This document shows, piece by piece, positions 52,722 through 62,177 of a stretch of DNA of 64,000 nt; the stretch's first letter is position 1; every line of letters starts with the position of its first letter. A program made the position numbers and the translations under genes. The notes under the pieces were generated by a model, which made no database searches, had not been told where the DNA came from, and saw only the letters and a list, made by a program, of their open reading frames with translations. The DNA is from Sphingopyxis macrogoltabida. Lineage in GTDB: Bacteria; Pseudomonadota; Alphaproteobacteria; Sphingomonadales; Sphingomonadaceae. Location of the stretch: contig QFPJ01000014.1 in assembly GCA_003241685.1 (NCBI GenBank), positions 1-64,000 on the forward strand, given 5' to 3'.

Positions 52722-54023
52722 TCAGAGCACATATTTGCTGAGGTCGGTGTCGCCGACCACATCGGCCAGTTGCCGATCGACATAGGCGGCGTCGATGTCC
52801 AGCGTGGTGCCGCCGACATCCTCGGCGGTGAAGCTGATTTCCTCGACCAGCCGTTCCATGATCGTCTGTAGTCGGCGCGCCCCGATATTCTCGACCTTCT
52901 CATTCACCTCGGCGGCCAGTTTGGCGACGCGTGAAATCGCATCGGACGTGAAGTTCAACGTCACGCCTTCGGTGCCCAGCAACGCGGCATATTGTTCGGG
53001 CAGACCGGCCTTGGTCTCGCTCAGGATGCGGACGAAATCCTCTTCGGTCAGCGCGCCCAGTTCGACACGGATCGGCAGGCGCCCCTGCAGTTCGGGCAGC
53101 AGGTCGCTCGGTTTCGCGACATGGAAGGCGCCCGACGCAATGAACAGAATATGGTCGGTCTTCATCGGACCATATTTGGTCGCCACCGTCGTCCCTTCGA
53201 TCAGCGGCAACAGGTCGCGCTGCACGCCCTCGCGGCTCACCGATCCGCCGCGCACGTCGCTGACGGCGATCTTGTCGATCTCGTCCAGGAAGACGATGCC
53301 GTTCGCCTCGGCATCGGCCAGGGCGACGCGCGCCACGTCATCCTGATCGAGACGCTTGTCCTGTTCTTCCTCGATCAGCCGCGTCGCGGCTTCCAGCACC
53401 GTCAGCTTGCGGCGCTTCTTGGGCATGCCGCCCATCGCCTTGCCCAGCATGTCGGACAGGTTGATCATGCTCATCTGTCCGGGTTGTCCGGGGAGTTCGA
53501 AGTTCATGCTCGGCGCATCGGAAACCTCGATCTCGACCTCATTGTCGTCGAGATGGCCTTCGCGAATGCGCTGGCGGAAACTCTGGCGCGTCGCCTCGCT
53601 CGCCCCCTTGCCGGTGAGCGCATCGAGCAGGCGCTCCATCGCGGCTTCCTCCGCGGCGGCGCGCACCGCCTCGCGGCGGCGATCCTTTTCCAGCCGCACC
53701 GCTTCCTCGACCAGATCGCGGGCAATCTGTTCGACATCGCGGCCGACATAGCCGACCTCGGTGAACTTCGTCGCCTCGACCTTGATGAAGGGCGCGTCGG
53801 CCAGCTTGGCCAGTCGGCGCGAAATCTCGGTCTTGCCGCAGCCGGTGGGGCCGATCATCAGGATATTCTTGGGGCTGACTTCGTCGCGCAGGTCGGGCGA
53901 AAGCTGTTGCCGGCGCCAGCGATTGCGCAGCGCGACGGCCACCGCACGCTTCGCGGCCTTCTGGCCGATGATATGCGTATCCAGCGCGGCGACGATCGCC
54001 TTCGGGGTCAAGTCTTTGTTCAT
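52722..54023 (-). CDS. hslU: ATP-dependent protease ATPase subunit HslU
   Basis: The 433-residue AAA+ protein has Walker A GPTGCGKTE, the following FIKVEATKFTEVGYVGRDV pore/sensor block, Walker B NGIVFLDEIDKIA, and the conserved C-terminus that docks into HslV (ending DLSKYVL). It unfolds substrates for HslV. The family usually lies directly next to hslV, but here a 1,086-bp oxidoreductase gene separates them on the same strand. Confidence 0.97.
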   Translation of the reverse strand: MNKDLTPKAIVAALDTHIIGQKAAKRAVAVALRNRWRRQQLSPDLRDEVSPKNILMIGPTGCGKTEISRRLAKLADAPFIKVEATKFTEVGYVGRDVEQIARDLVEEAVRLEKDRRREAVRAAAEEAAMERLLDALTGKGASEATRQSFRQRIREGHLDDNEVEIEVSDAPSMNFELPGQPGQMSMINLSDMLGKAMGGMPKKRRKLTVLEAATRLIEEEQDKRLDQDDVARVALADAEANGIVFLDEIDKIAVSDVRGGSVSREGVQRDLLPLIEGTTVATKYGPMKTDHILFIASGAFHVAKPSDLLPELQGRLPIRVELGALTEEDFVRILSETKAGLPEQYAALLGTEGVTLNFTSDAISRVAKLAAEVNEKVENIGARRLQTIMERLVEEISFTAEDVGGTTLDIDAAYVDRQLADVVGDTDLSKYVL

Positions 54024-54099
54024 ATGATGGAAGGGTCCCGAGAGAAATTCATGTGGCCGCTAGATGGGAAGGGGGCGGTTCAAGTCAAGCCGGGAGCCG

Positions 54100-55185
54100 T
54101 CACACCGGGCACCGGAATCCCGAGAACAGCCGCTGATGCGACGCGACGATGCGCGCGATGCGTTCAGGCTGTGCCTCGGCGACCCACTGGTTTCGTTCAT
54201 AGGTGCCGCCGATCACGATGCCGTCGGGGCGCGGGAACATATAGCCGGCGTCCCCGGTGAAGGCATAGCGCACTTCGGGCTGCGGGATCAGGATCGCGAG
54301 CTGGCCCCGGATCGGAATCAGTTCCTGATCGCCGAACAGGTCGCGCGCGCCGAGGCCGGTGCAGTTGAAGACAAGCGTTTCGGGCAGCGACGCGATCTCG
54401 GCGGGCGAGGCGAAGCCGCGCACCGCGATGCGGCCGCCCGCACCATCGATGTCGCGCATCATCTGACGAAGATAGCGGCCGGTTTCGACGTAGATTGTGT
54501 CATATTGCCAGAGCCGTTCCACGGGGAACGGATGATCGCCGGGGCGCAGCGCCCGCGCGGCGGGAGGAAAGGTCGCCAGCTTGGGTTCTTCGGGGGTCCC
54601 TTCGGAATAGGTGGTGAGCCAGCGCACGCCATAATCGTCGCCGACCATGATCTGGAAACGTCGCCAGCTATAGTCGAGCGCCGCGGTGAACTGCCGGCGC
54701 CATTCGGGGGTGACGCTGTCCTGTTGAAACAGGCCGAAAGGGTGAAACTGACCGCCCGCGATATTCGATGTCGTGTCGGGCGGCAGCGCCCGGGCATAGA
54801 CGGTGACCGGAAAGCCCGCTTCCTGCACCAGCCGCGCGGTCGACAGGCCGACGATGCCGGCGCCGATCACCGCGACCGGACCACTGTGGCCCGCGACGCC
54901 CATCTCGACCGCGAGTTTTGCCGTGCCCCAGCTCATCGTCACGCCCGATCCGCCGTGACCATAATTGTGGACGAGACGCTTCGTGCCCAGGGCTTCGGCG
55001 CGAACCACGAAACCGCCGGGGCGATAAGGGCGCAGCCCCGCGACGGTGCGGATGACGCGATCGGCCGACGCGCGGACCGGCATCAGGCAGGATGGCGGCG
55101 TCCGCGCGGACGTGGTGGTGCAGGCGGGCAGGGCAAGCGCCGCCGACGCTACGACGACATGGCGGCGGGGGAAGGTCTGAATCAC
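54100..55185 (-). CDS. Lipoprotein-type D-amino-acid oxidase homologue, circularly permuted
   Basis: The 361-residue protein has a twin-arginine-like start (MIQTFPRRHVVV) and a lipobox LPAC with Cys22. Normal D-amino-acid oxidases begin with the GxGxxG FAD motif and end with GLRPxR...HNYGHGG. Here that C-terminal block comes first (GLRPYRPGG at 50-58, HNYGHGGSG at 73-81, SWGTA) and is followed by the FAD motif AVIGAGIVGLS (105-115), TTSNIAGGQ and, near the end, GGTYERNQW. The order is thus circularly permuted. The residues for FAD and substrate carboxylate binding are kept. It likely oxidises an amino acid in the periplasm. It lies between hslV and hslU. Confidence 0.85.
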   Translation of the reverse strand: MIQTFPRRHVVVASAALALPACTTTSARTPPSCLMPVRASADRVIRTVAGLRPYRPGGFVVRAEALGTKRLVHNYGHGGSGVTMSWGTAKLAVEMGVAGHSGPVAVIGAGIVGLSTARLVQEAGFPVTVYARALPPDTTSNIAGGQFHPFGLFQQDSVTPEWRRQFTAALDYSWRRFQIMVGDDYGVRWLTTYSEGTPEEPKLATFPPAARALRPGDHPFPVERLWQYDTIYVETGRYLRQMMRDIDGAGGRIAVRGFASPAEIASLPETLVFNCTGLGARDLFGDQELIPIRGQLAILIPQPEVRYAFTGDAGYMFPRPDGIVIGGTYERNQWVAEAQPERIARIVASHQRLFSGFRCPV

Positions 55186-55202
55186 CCGCCGACCATAGGC
55201 CG

Positions 55203-55769
55203 TCAGTTTTTGATGTCGATGGTTTCGAGCGTGAACTGGTCGTTGGTATAGACGCAGATGTCGGCCGCGACCTCCATCGCCTTTTTCGCCAGCACTTCGG
55301 GGTCCTGCTCATAATCGGCCAGCGCACGCGCCGCGGACAGCGCGAAATTGCCGCCCGATCCGATCGCCGCGATGCCGCCCTTGGGTTCCAGCACGTCGCC
55401 GTTGCCGGTGATGACCAGCGTCACTTCCCTGTCGGCGACGATCATCATCGCCTCCAGATTGCGCAGATATTTGTCGGTGCGCCAATCCTTGGCCAGCTCG
55501 ACCGCCGCGCGCAGCAATTGGCCATTGTGGCGTTCCAGCTTGGCTTCCAGCCGTTCGAACAGCGTGAAGGCGTCGGCCGTCGCCCCCGCGAAACCGCCGA
55601 TCACGCTGCCATCGTGCAGGCGGCGCACCTTCTTCGCGTTGGGCTTCATCACCGTCTGGCCCATCGATACCTGGCCGTCGCCAATCACGACGACCTTGTC
55701 GGCACTGCGGGCGGACAGGATGGTGGTTCCGTGCCAGGGCGCGGCACGGTGCGTGGTCTGATCGTTCAT
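55203..55769 (-). CDS. hslV: ATP-dependent protease peptidase subunit HslV
   Basis: The 188-residue protein has the HslV core GTTILSARSADKVVVIGDGQ, in which the threonine after HG becomes the catalytic N-terminus after removal of about 14 residues, then SMGQTVMKPNAKKVRRL and VIGGFAGATADAFTLFE. It forms the proteolytic double ring used with HslU. ATG 55769 is chosen because the upstream frame to 55847 overlaps manA. The permuted oxidase gene follows after 17 bp. Confidence 0.96.
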   Translation of the reverse strand: MNDQTTHRAAPWHGTTILSARSADKVVVIGDGQVSMGQTVMKPNAKKVRRLHDGSVIGGFAGATADAFTLFERLEAKLERHNGQLLRAAVELAKDWRTDKYLRNLEAMMIVADREVTLVITGNGDVLEPKGGIAAIGSGGNFALSAARALADYEQDPEVLAKKAMEVAADICVYTNDQFTLETIDIKN

Positions 55770-55815
55770 GGCGCGCGATATGGGATAGCCATTCCGCTCG
55801 CGCAAGGCGCGGCGT

Positions 55816-56664
55816 TCAGGCGGCCCAGCAAAGCAGCGCGCGGGCACCTGGCGCGATGTCGATCAGCGCGGCGTCGTCGACCAGCACGGCCTCGCCGAAA
55901 CGCACCGTCTCGCCCGCCGCGTAACAGCCGCTCGACAGCGGCAACAGCGTCAGTTCGCCCGACACGCCGGCGATGCTGGCATGATCGACCGGGCCGACCA
56001 GATGCAGCACCTCGAAATGGGGACCATCGACCAGTTGCCGCGTTTCGGCGGGATCGACGCGGCAGTCGCGCGCGTCGCGCACCGGCGCGGGCGTGGCCAC
56101 CGCCAGGCCTTCCTCCAGATGCAGTTCGCGCGGCCGCCCGTAATCATAGAGGCGATAGGTGCGGTCGACATTCTGCTGCACCTCGACGATGGTCAGGCCG
56201 CCGCCGATGGCATGGATAGTTCCCGCGGGATTGTAGATGAAATCGTTTTTGGCCGCCGCCCGCCACTCGACCATGTCGACGATCGACCCGTCGAGCGCCG
56301 CCGCGCGCAGCGTCGCCGCGTCGCTGTCGCGCTTCAGGCCGACGCCCAGTCGTGCCCCGTCTTCGGCGCCCAGCACCAGCCAGCATTCATCCTTGCCGAA
56401 GGGCAGGCCGGACGCCCTGGCCGCATTGTCGTCGGGGTGCACCTGGATCGACAGCCGCTCCGACGTGAACAGATATTTGATCATGAAGGGCGCGGCGTCG
56501 CCGTCCGGATGGATATACCAGATTTCGCCGATGCGCCGCCCGTCCATATCGCCGAACGCGCGCGGCAGGTCGGTTCGCCCCCACGGCTTTTCGAACACGC
56601 GCCGTTCCAGCCGGCGCAGCGCACCGCTTTCGCGATCGAACCGGCGGGGCGGGGCGATATACAT
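55816..56664 (-). CDS. manA: Class I mannose-6-phosphate isomerase
   Basis: The 282-residue cupin-type enzyme has the zinc/active-site motifs IQVHPDD, KDECW and PAGTIHAIGGG. It interconverts fructose-6-phosphate and mannose-6-phosphate and so feeds GDP-mannose or related polysaccharide precursors. It abuts wecC (start 56664, previous stop at 56665) and ends the wecB-wecC-manA unit. It is shorter than enterobacterial ManA, as usual for the compact alphaproteobacterial form. Confidence 0.9.
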   Translation of the reverse strand: MYIAPPRRFDRESGALRRLERRVFEKPWGRTDLPRAFGDMDGRRIGEIWYIHPDGDAAPFMIKYLFTSERLSIQVHPDDNAARASGLPFGKDECWLVLGAEDGARLGVGLKRDSDAATLRAAALDGSIVDMVEWRAAAKNDFIYNPAGTIHAIGGGLTIVEVQQNVDRTYRLYDYGRPRELHLEEGLAVATPAPVRDARDCRVDPAETRQLVDGPHFEVLHLVGPVDHASIAGVSGELTLLPLSSGCYAAGETVRFGEAVLVDDAALIDIAPGARALLCWAA

Positions 56665-57960
56665 TCAGGCCGCGCGATGCAGGCGGCCGGGCGTCGCCGG
56701 GCCGGGTTGGTCCAGCCACAGGCCGCGCGTGTCGTAAACGATCTTGTCGGCGCGCTCCTCCAGCGGGATCGATTTGAACAACTCGTGATCGACCAGCACG
56801 ATCAGCAGGTCGCAGGTGGCCAGCGCGCTGTCGAGGTCGATCAGTTCGGCGCCGGTGCCGGCGAATTCCATCGGCAGACCGCGCGCATAGGGTTCGACGA
56901 TCCGGATCTGTTGCCCGAAACGACGGGCGAGCGCGGCGGCAACTTCGACCGCGGGACTTTCCCGGAAATCGTCGATATTGGGCTTGAAGGCCAGGCCGAG
57001 GCAGGCGACGCGCGCCTCGGGATGCTGCGACACCAGCATTTCGGCGGCGCCGATGACATGCGCGGTCTTGGCCAGATTGACCTCGCGCGCGGTGCGGATC
57101 AGCCGGCTCTGGTCGGGCGCGCCATGGACCAGGAACCACGGATCGACCGCGATGCAGTGTCCGCCGACGCCGGGACCGGGCTGCAATATGTTGACGCGCG
57201 GGTGCCGGTTGGCAAGGCGGATCACCTCCCACACGTCGACGCCCATATGCTCGGCCATCATCGACAGTTCGTTGGCGAAGGCGATATTGACGTCGCGGTA
57301 GCTGTTCTCGACCAGCTTCACCATCTCGGCGGCGCGGGCGGAGGTGGTGATACAGGCGCCGCGCACGAACTGGCGGTAGAAGGTCATCGCCCGGCGCGCG
57401 CAGCGCGGGGTGATGCCGCCGATACAGCGGTCGTTGTCGACCAGCTCGACCAGGATGCGACCCGGCAGCACGCGTTCGGGGCAATAGGCGACGAAGATGT
57501 CGGCCGCGCCGCTGCACGCGCCCGGCACCTTGAGGTCGGGACGCAGCTCGGCGAGCAGCGCCGCGACCTTTTCGGTCGTGCCGACGGGCGATGTCGATTC
57601 CAGAATGACAAGGTTGCCCGCCGTCAGTTGCGGCGCGATCGCGCGCGCGGCCGACAGGACGTGGCTGATGTCGGGACGGTGCTCGTCGTCGTGCGGCGTC
57701 GGCACCGCGATGACGAAGACGTCGGCGGGCGCGACCTCGGTCGACGCGGTCAGCGCGCCGCGCGCGACGACGCCCTGTACCAGCCCGTCGAGGTCGACTT
57801 CCTCGATATGCACCTTGCCGCTGTTGACGGTGTCGACGACCGGGCGGCTGACATCGACGCCGGTCACGCGCGCGCCCGACCGGGCGATCAGCGCCGCCGT
57901 CGGCAGGCCGATATAGCCAAGGCCCAGGACCGTTACCCGCTGTTCGACATCAATCGGCAC
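56665..57960 (-). CDS. wecC: UDP-N-acetyl-D-mannosamine dehydrogenase
   Basis: The 431-residue protein begins with a NAD-binding motif (VLGLGYIGLPTA), has YCPERVLPGRI, the GGI block after it, and the catalytic cysteine in PGVGGHCIAVDPWFLV. This set is typical of WecC, which oxidises UDP-ManNAc to UDP-ManNAcA with two NAD. GTG 57960 is preferred, with GGAG ten bases upstream, over TTG 57969. It overlaps wecB by 11 bp, and the pair supplies an acidic amino sugar for a surface polysaccharide. Confidence 0.92.
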   Translation of the reverse strand: MPIDVEQRVTVLGLGYIGLPTAALIARSGARVTGVDVSRPVVDTVNSGKVHIEEVDLDGLVQGVVARGALTASTEVAPADVFVIAVPTPHDDEHRPDISHVLSAARAIAPQLTAGNLVILESTSPVGTTEKVAALLAELRPDLKVPGACSGAADIFVAYCPERVLPGRILVELVDNDRCIGGITPRCARRAMTFYRQFVRGACITTSARAAEMVKLVENSYRDVNIAFANELSMMAEHMGVDVWEVIRLANRHPRVNILQPGPGVGGHCIAVDPWFLVHGAPDQSRLIRTAREVNLAKTAHVIGAAEMLVSQHPEARVACLGLAFKPNIDDFRESPAVEVAAALARRFGQQIRIVEPYARGLPMEFAGTGAELIDLDSALATCDLLIVLVDHELFKSIPLEERADKIVYDTRGLWLDQPGPATPGRLHRAA

Positions 57961-59068
57961 GTGCGACAATCTCCGCGATCTTCTGTGCCGCCGTGCCGTC
58001 GCCGAAGGGATTATGGGCGCGGGCCATGGCGGAATAGGCTGCCTTGTCGTCCAAAAGGCTGAAAATTTCGGAAACGATACGCGCTTTGTCGGTTCCTACA
58101 AGCCTTGCCGTGCCGGCGGCGATGCCTTCGGGGCGCTCGGTCGTCTCGCGCATCACCAGCACGGGCTTGCCCAGCGAGGGCGCTTCTTCCTGCACCCCGC
58201 CGCTGTCGGTGAGCACCAAGTCGCAGGCGCCGAGCAGCCGCACGAAATGCGGATAGTCGAGCGGGTCGATCAGCGCGACATTGTCGAGCGCCCCCAATAT
58301 CGGCTCCATCGCGGCGCGGACGTGCGGATTGGGATGGATCGGAAAGATCACGGCGGTGTCGTCCCGCGCCGCGATCGCCGCGATCGCGGCCGCGATCGCC
58401 GCCATGCCGTCACCGAAATTCTCGCGCCGGTGCGAGGTGACGGCGACGATGCGGCGCCCCCCGAAACGCGCGATGAGCGGGTCGAGCCCTGCGGCCAGCG
58501 CCGGTTCCTCCGCGATCCGCGCCTGCGTCGCGAGCAGCGCGTCGATCACCGTGTTGCCCGTCACGTGAATCCGGTCCGCCGTGACATTTTCGGCACGCAG
58601 CGCGGCGGCGGCGGTTTCGGTCGGCGCGAAATGCAGGTCGGCGACCGCGCCGGTGACCTTGCGGTTCACCTCCTCGGGCCAGGGGTGATAGATATTGCCG
58701 CTGCGCAGCCCCGCCTCGACATGTCCGACCGGAATCTTGCGGAAATAGGCGGCCAGCGTCGCCGCCATCGTGGTCAGCGTATCGCCGTGCACCAGGATAC
58801 GGTCGGGCTTTTCGCGGTCGAAGCTTTCGCCAAGCCCCGTCACCAGCCGCGCGAGCAGCGCGTCGAGCGTCTGATTTGCCTGCATGACGTCCAGGTCGAT
58901 GTCGGGCACGATCCGCGCGATATGCAGCACCTGGTCCAGCATTTCGCGATGCTGCGCCGTCACGCATACGCGCGCATCGAGGCCCGGCTGCGCGCGCAGC
59001 GCATGCACCACCGGGAACATCTTGATAGCCTCCGGCCGCGTGCCGAAAACGGTCATCACCTTCTTCAT
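57950..59068 (-). CDS. wecB: UDP-N-acetylglucosamine 2-epimerase (non-hydrolysing)
   Basis: The 372-residue GT-B-fold enzyme starts MKKVMTVFGTRPEAIKM and has VHGDTLTTMA, GHVEAGLRSGNIY, TSHRRENFGDG, and TDSGGVQEEAPSLGKPVLV. It converts UDP-GlcNAc to UDP-ManNAc for WecC. Two ATGs are adjacent; the one at 59068 has better spacing (six bases) to GGAG. It is the first gene of the wecB-wecC-manA unit, divergent from a phosphoesterase gene. Confidence 0.95.
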   Translation of the reverse strand: MKKVMTVFGTRPEAIKMFPVVHALRAQPGLDARVCVTAQHREMLDQVLHIARIVPDIDLDVMQANQTLDALLARLVTGLGESFDREKPDRILVHGDTLTTMAATLAAYFRKIPVGHVEAGLRSGNIYHPWPEEVNRKVTGAVADLHFAPTETAAAALRAENVTADRIHVTGNTVIDALLATQARIAEEPALAAGLDPLIARFGGRRIVAVTSHRRENFGDGMAAIAAAIAAIAARDDTAVIFPIHPNPHVRAAMEPILGALDNVALIDPLDYPHFVRLLGACDLVLTDSGGVQEEAPSLGKPVLVMRETTERPEGIAAGTARLVGTDKARIVSEIFSLLDDKAAYSAMARAHNPFGDGTAAQKIAEIVARAD

Positions 59069-59233
59069 CATCGACTCCAGATGCCGCCGCGGCCGATTGT
59101 CCTCACCGACGCTCGCTGCGCGCTTTAGGATATAATGCTTGCCACCACCTTAAGCTTTTTCGGGGCGGCGCCGATGTTGTCACCGCCGCCCGACGGGTCT
59201 AGAATCCAAGATCTGGTTCAATACGGTGGTTCG

Positions 59234-60010
59234 ATGGGAATGTTCTGGAAACGCAAGGCAGCGGCCGAACCGGCGGCGGACCGCGACTATGCGATCCCGC
59301 CCGGCCGCCGCGTCTATGCCATTGGCGACATCCACGGCCGCGACGATCTGTTCCACGAACTGATCGATCTGATACGATCAGACAATAGTGCCCACGAAGA
59401 TGCTGAAACAACGATCATTCTTCTCGGCGACCTTGTCGATCGCGGCCCCGCGTCGGCGTCGGTAATCGACCGCGCGATCGCGCTGCGCGCCGAATTTCCG
59501 GACACGCGGCTGCTGATCGGCAATCACGAGGAATGCTTTCTCGCCGCGCTGACCGGCGATGCGCGCCGGGTCGGCTATTTCCTGCGGATCGGCGGCGATG
59601 CCACGGTGCGCAGCTATTGGGGGGCGCCGCTCGACGGTGAAACGGTCGACAGCATCGCCGCCGGCCTGCCGCATCGCGTCCCCGCCGCCCATGTCGATTT
59701 TCTGGGCCGGGGGGAGGATATGATCGAGATCGGCGATTATATCTTCGCCCATGCCGGCATCCGGCCCGGCGTCGCGATCACGCGCCAGTCGGTGGCCGAC
59801 CTACGCTGGATTCGCGACGAATTTCTGGACGATGGCCGCGATCATGGCGTCATGGTCGTTCACGGCCATACGATCCGCCGCGCCGTCGACGAACGCCCGA
59901 ACCGGATCGGCATCGACACCGGCGCCTTTCAGTCGGGCGTGCTCACCGCGATCGTGCTGGAAGGCACCGGCCGCCGCTTCCTTCAGACAGGCGGCGATCA
60001 GACCCCGTAA
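59234..60010 (+). CDS. Calcineurin-like metallophosphoesterase (PrpA/ApaH-like)
   Basis: The 258-residue protein has the full phosphoesterase metal set: GDIHG, LLGDLVDRGP, IGNHEE, and VHGHT. It resembles bacterial serine/threonine protein phosphatase 1 (PrpA/PrpB) and diadenosine tetraphosphatase; the substrate is not clear. In sphingomonads this type of gene often lies within polysaccharide loci. ATG 59234 or 59240 is likely, the longer frame to 59135 lacks a ribosome-binding site. Its 3' end overlaps the converging epimerase gene by 13 bp. Confidence 0.85.
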   Translation: MGMFWKRKAAAEPAADRDYAIPPGRRVYAIGDIHGRDDLFHELIDLIRSDNSAHEDAETTIILLGDLVDRGPASASVIDRAIALRAEFPDTRLLIGNHEECFLAALTGDARRVGYFLRIGGDATVRSYWGAPLDGETVDSIAAGLPHRVPAAHVDFLGRGEDMIEIGDYIFAHAGIRPGVAITRQSVADLRWIRDEFLDDGRDHGVMVVHGHTIRRAVDERPNRIGIDTGAFQSGVLTAIVLEGTGRRFLQTGGDQTP

Positions 60011-61017
60011 TAATCCCGATACCAGGTCACGAATGCCCGCACGCCATCGCGAAAGCCGGTTTGCGGAACATAGCCGGTCAGTGCGCGGAGCAGCTCGGCG
60101 TTGGCCCAGGTCGCGGGCACGTCGCCCTTTTGCATCTCCATCATGTTCAGCACCGCCTTCTGCCCGATCTCGGCCTCGATCGCCTCGATGAAGTCGAGCA
60201 GGCGGACCTTGTCCGAATTGCCGATGTTGACAACGCGGAACGGCGCCGCGGGCGACAGGCTGTCGCCGGCCAGCGGCGCGGCGCGGCCGTCGACCTGTGG
60301 CGGCACGGCGTCGATCAGCAGGCGGATGCCGCGCACCAGATCGGCGACATAGGTGAAGTCGCGCCACATATCGCCATGGTTATAGACGTCGATCGGCGTC
60401 CCTTCGATGATCCCCTTGGTGAATTTGAACAGCGCCATGTCGGGGCGCCCCCACGGGCCATAGACGGTGAAGAAGCGGAACATTGTCGTCGGCATCTTCC
60501 ACAAATGGGCATAGCTATGGCCCATCGCCTCATTCGCCTTTTTCGTGGCGGCATAGATGGTCAGCGGCGTGTCGACCTTTTGCCCCTCGTCGAACGGCAT
60601 CGAATCGTTCGCGCCATAGACGGAGGAGGTGGACGCCATCAGCAGGTGCGACACCGCGGCCTCGCGCGCGCACTCCATCACGTTGAATGTGCCGGTGATA
60701 TTGGTGTCGATATAGGCGCGCGGATTGTCGAGGCTGTAGCGAACCCCCGCCTGCGCCGCCAGATGGACGATGACGTCGGGCGCCGCCGCGCCGACAAAGG
60801 CGGCCAGGGCTTCGGCATCCTCGATCGTCAGCTCGCGCGCGGTGAAGCGGTTGCTTTGCCGCTGCAAGCGGCGGTGGCGCTCTTCCTTCAGCCGGACGTC
60901 ATAATAATCGGTCATGGCGTCGAGGCCGAACACCTCGAACCCCTCGTCCAGCAACAGGCTGCACAGGTGAAAGCCGATGAAGCCCGCGCTGCCGGTGACC
61001 AGAATGCGCCGCGTCAT
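59998..61017 (-). CDS. UDP-glucuronate 4-epimerase-like SDR
   Basis: The 339-residue extended SDR has LVTGSAGFIGFHL, YAATKKANEAM (catalytic Tyr/Lys), and the blocks RFFTVYGPWGRPDMALF and DMWRDFTYVADLV, which are typical for UDP-glucuronate 4-epimerases making UDP-galacturonate. Its substrate would come from the UDP-glucose dehydrogenase encoded at the right edge. It overlaps galE by 4 bp (ATGA), so the two are cotranscribed. Confidence 0.88.
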   Translation of the reverse strand: MTRRILVTGSAGFIGFHLCSLLLDEGFEVFGLDAMTDYYDVRLKEERHRRLQRQSNRFTARELTIEDAEALAAFVGAAAPDVIVHLAAQAGVRYSLDNPRAYIDTNITGTFNVMECAREAAVSHLLMASTSSVYGANDSMPFDEGQKVDTPLTIYAATKKANEAMGHSYAHLWKMPTTMFRFFTVYGPWGRPDMALFKFTKGIIEGTPIDVYNHGDMWRDFTYVADLVRGIRLLIDAVPPQVDGRAAPLAGDSLSPAAPFRVVNIGNSDKVRLLDFIEAIEAEIGQKAVLNMMEMQKGDVPATWANAELLRALTGYVPQTGFRDGVRAFVTWYRDYYGV

Positions 61018-62048
61018 GCGACTTCCGCCGCGAAACCGTCGGGATTGGACGACTGCCAGCGCCACGACGATGTGCACATCGCATCGACGTCCAACCGCGC
61101 GCGCCAGCCAAGCAGCGTGTCGGCCTTGGCCGTGGCGGCATAGCTGCTCGCGACGTCGCCGGGGCGGCGGGGGGCGATCGATACGGGAATGGCATGGCCG
61201 CAGGCGCGTTCGTAAGCGGCGACAAGCGCCTTCACCGTGATGCCGCGGCCCGTGCCGATGTTGATCGCCTCGCACCCGTCCGCCCGCGCGACATGATCCA
61301 GCGCCGCCAGATGCGCGTCGGCCAGGTCGACGACATGGATATAATCACGCTCGCCGGTGCCGTCGGGGGTGTCATAATCGTCGCCGAAGATAGACAGTCG
61401 GTCGCGCCGCCCGATCGCAACCTGCGCGACGAAGGGCATTAGATTATTGGGAATGCCGCGCGGATCTTCGCCGATCCGACCCGATTCATGCGCGCCGACC
61501 GGGTTGAAATACCGCAGCAGCGCGGCCGATGCGCCTTCGCTCGCCGCCACCCAGTCGCGGATCACATCCTCGACCATCGCCTTGGTGCGGCCATAGGGGT
61601 TGGTCGGGGCGATCGGGTGCGCCTCGTCGAACGGCAGATAATGCGCGGTGCCATAGACCGTCGCGGACGATGAAAAGACGATCCGGCGGCACCCGGCGCC
61701 GTCCATCGCGCGCAGCAGGTTCACCGATCCGGCGACGTTGACGTCATAATATTCGAGCGGCAACTCGCTCGACTCGCCAACGGCTTTCAGTCCGGCGAAG
61801 TGGATAACCGCCTCGGTGCCGAAATCGGACAGGCTGGCCGCCAGATGGCCGGCGTCGCGGATGTCGCCTTCGACGACCAGCGGCTCGCGCTCCGCCAGCG
61901 CCGCGACCCGGCGCACCGCTTCAGGCGAGCTGTTGGCATAATTGTCGAAGACGCAGACGTCATGGCCCGCGCGCAGCAACTGGACCAATGTATGACTGCC
62001 GATATATCCGGCCCCGCCGGTGACAAAGACGCGCACGCTCTTCTCCAT
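61014..62048 (-). CDS. galE: UDP-glucose 4-epimerase
   Basis: The 344-residue extended SDR begins VFVTGGAGYIGSHTL and has FAGLKAVGES, SSSATVYG, NPYGRTKAM with the catalytic tyrosine and lysine, and RDYIHVVDLADAH, the GalE signature set. It interconverts UDP-glucose and UDP-galactose. ATG 62048 is the usual start; an ATG at 62075 without a ribosome-binding site adds nine residues. It is transcribed with the downstream UDP-GlcA epimerase and is divergent from selO. Confidence 0.93.
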   Translation of the reverse strand: MEKSVRVFVTGGAGYIGSHTLVQLLRAGHDVCVFDNYANSSPEAVRRVAALAEREPLVVEGDIRDAGHLAASLSDFGTEAVIHFAGLKAVGESSELPLEYYDVNVAGSVNLLRAMDGAGCRRIVFSSSATVYGTAHYLPFDEAHPIAPTNPYGRTKAMVEDVIRDWVAASEGASAALLRYFNPVGAHESGRIGEDPRGIPNNLMPFVAQVAIGRRDRLSIFGDDYDTPDGTGERDYIHVVDLADAHLAALDHVARADGCEAINIGTGRGITVKALVAAYERACGHAIPVSIAPRRPGDVASSYAATAKADTLLGWRARLDVDAMCTSSWRWQSSNPDGFAAEVA

Positions 62049-62177
62049 ACTCGCCGATCCGCCGCGCTTTGCCATCAGCCCGGAAACATCAGGTTAACCC
62101 CGTGCTCCTGCCTGCGGCATGCCATGGCCTTGCAATCCCATCCCGGACATTCAACATAGCGGGGGAGGAGCCGCGCG

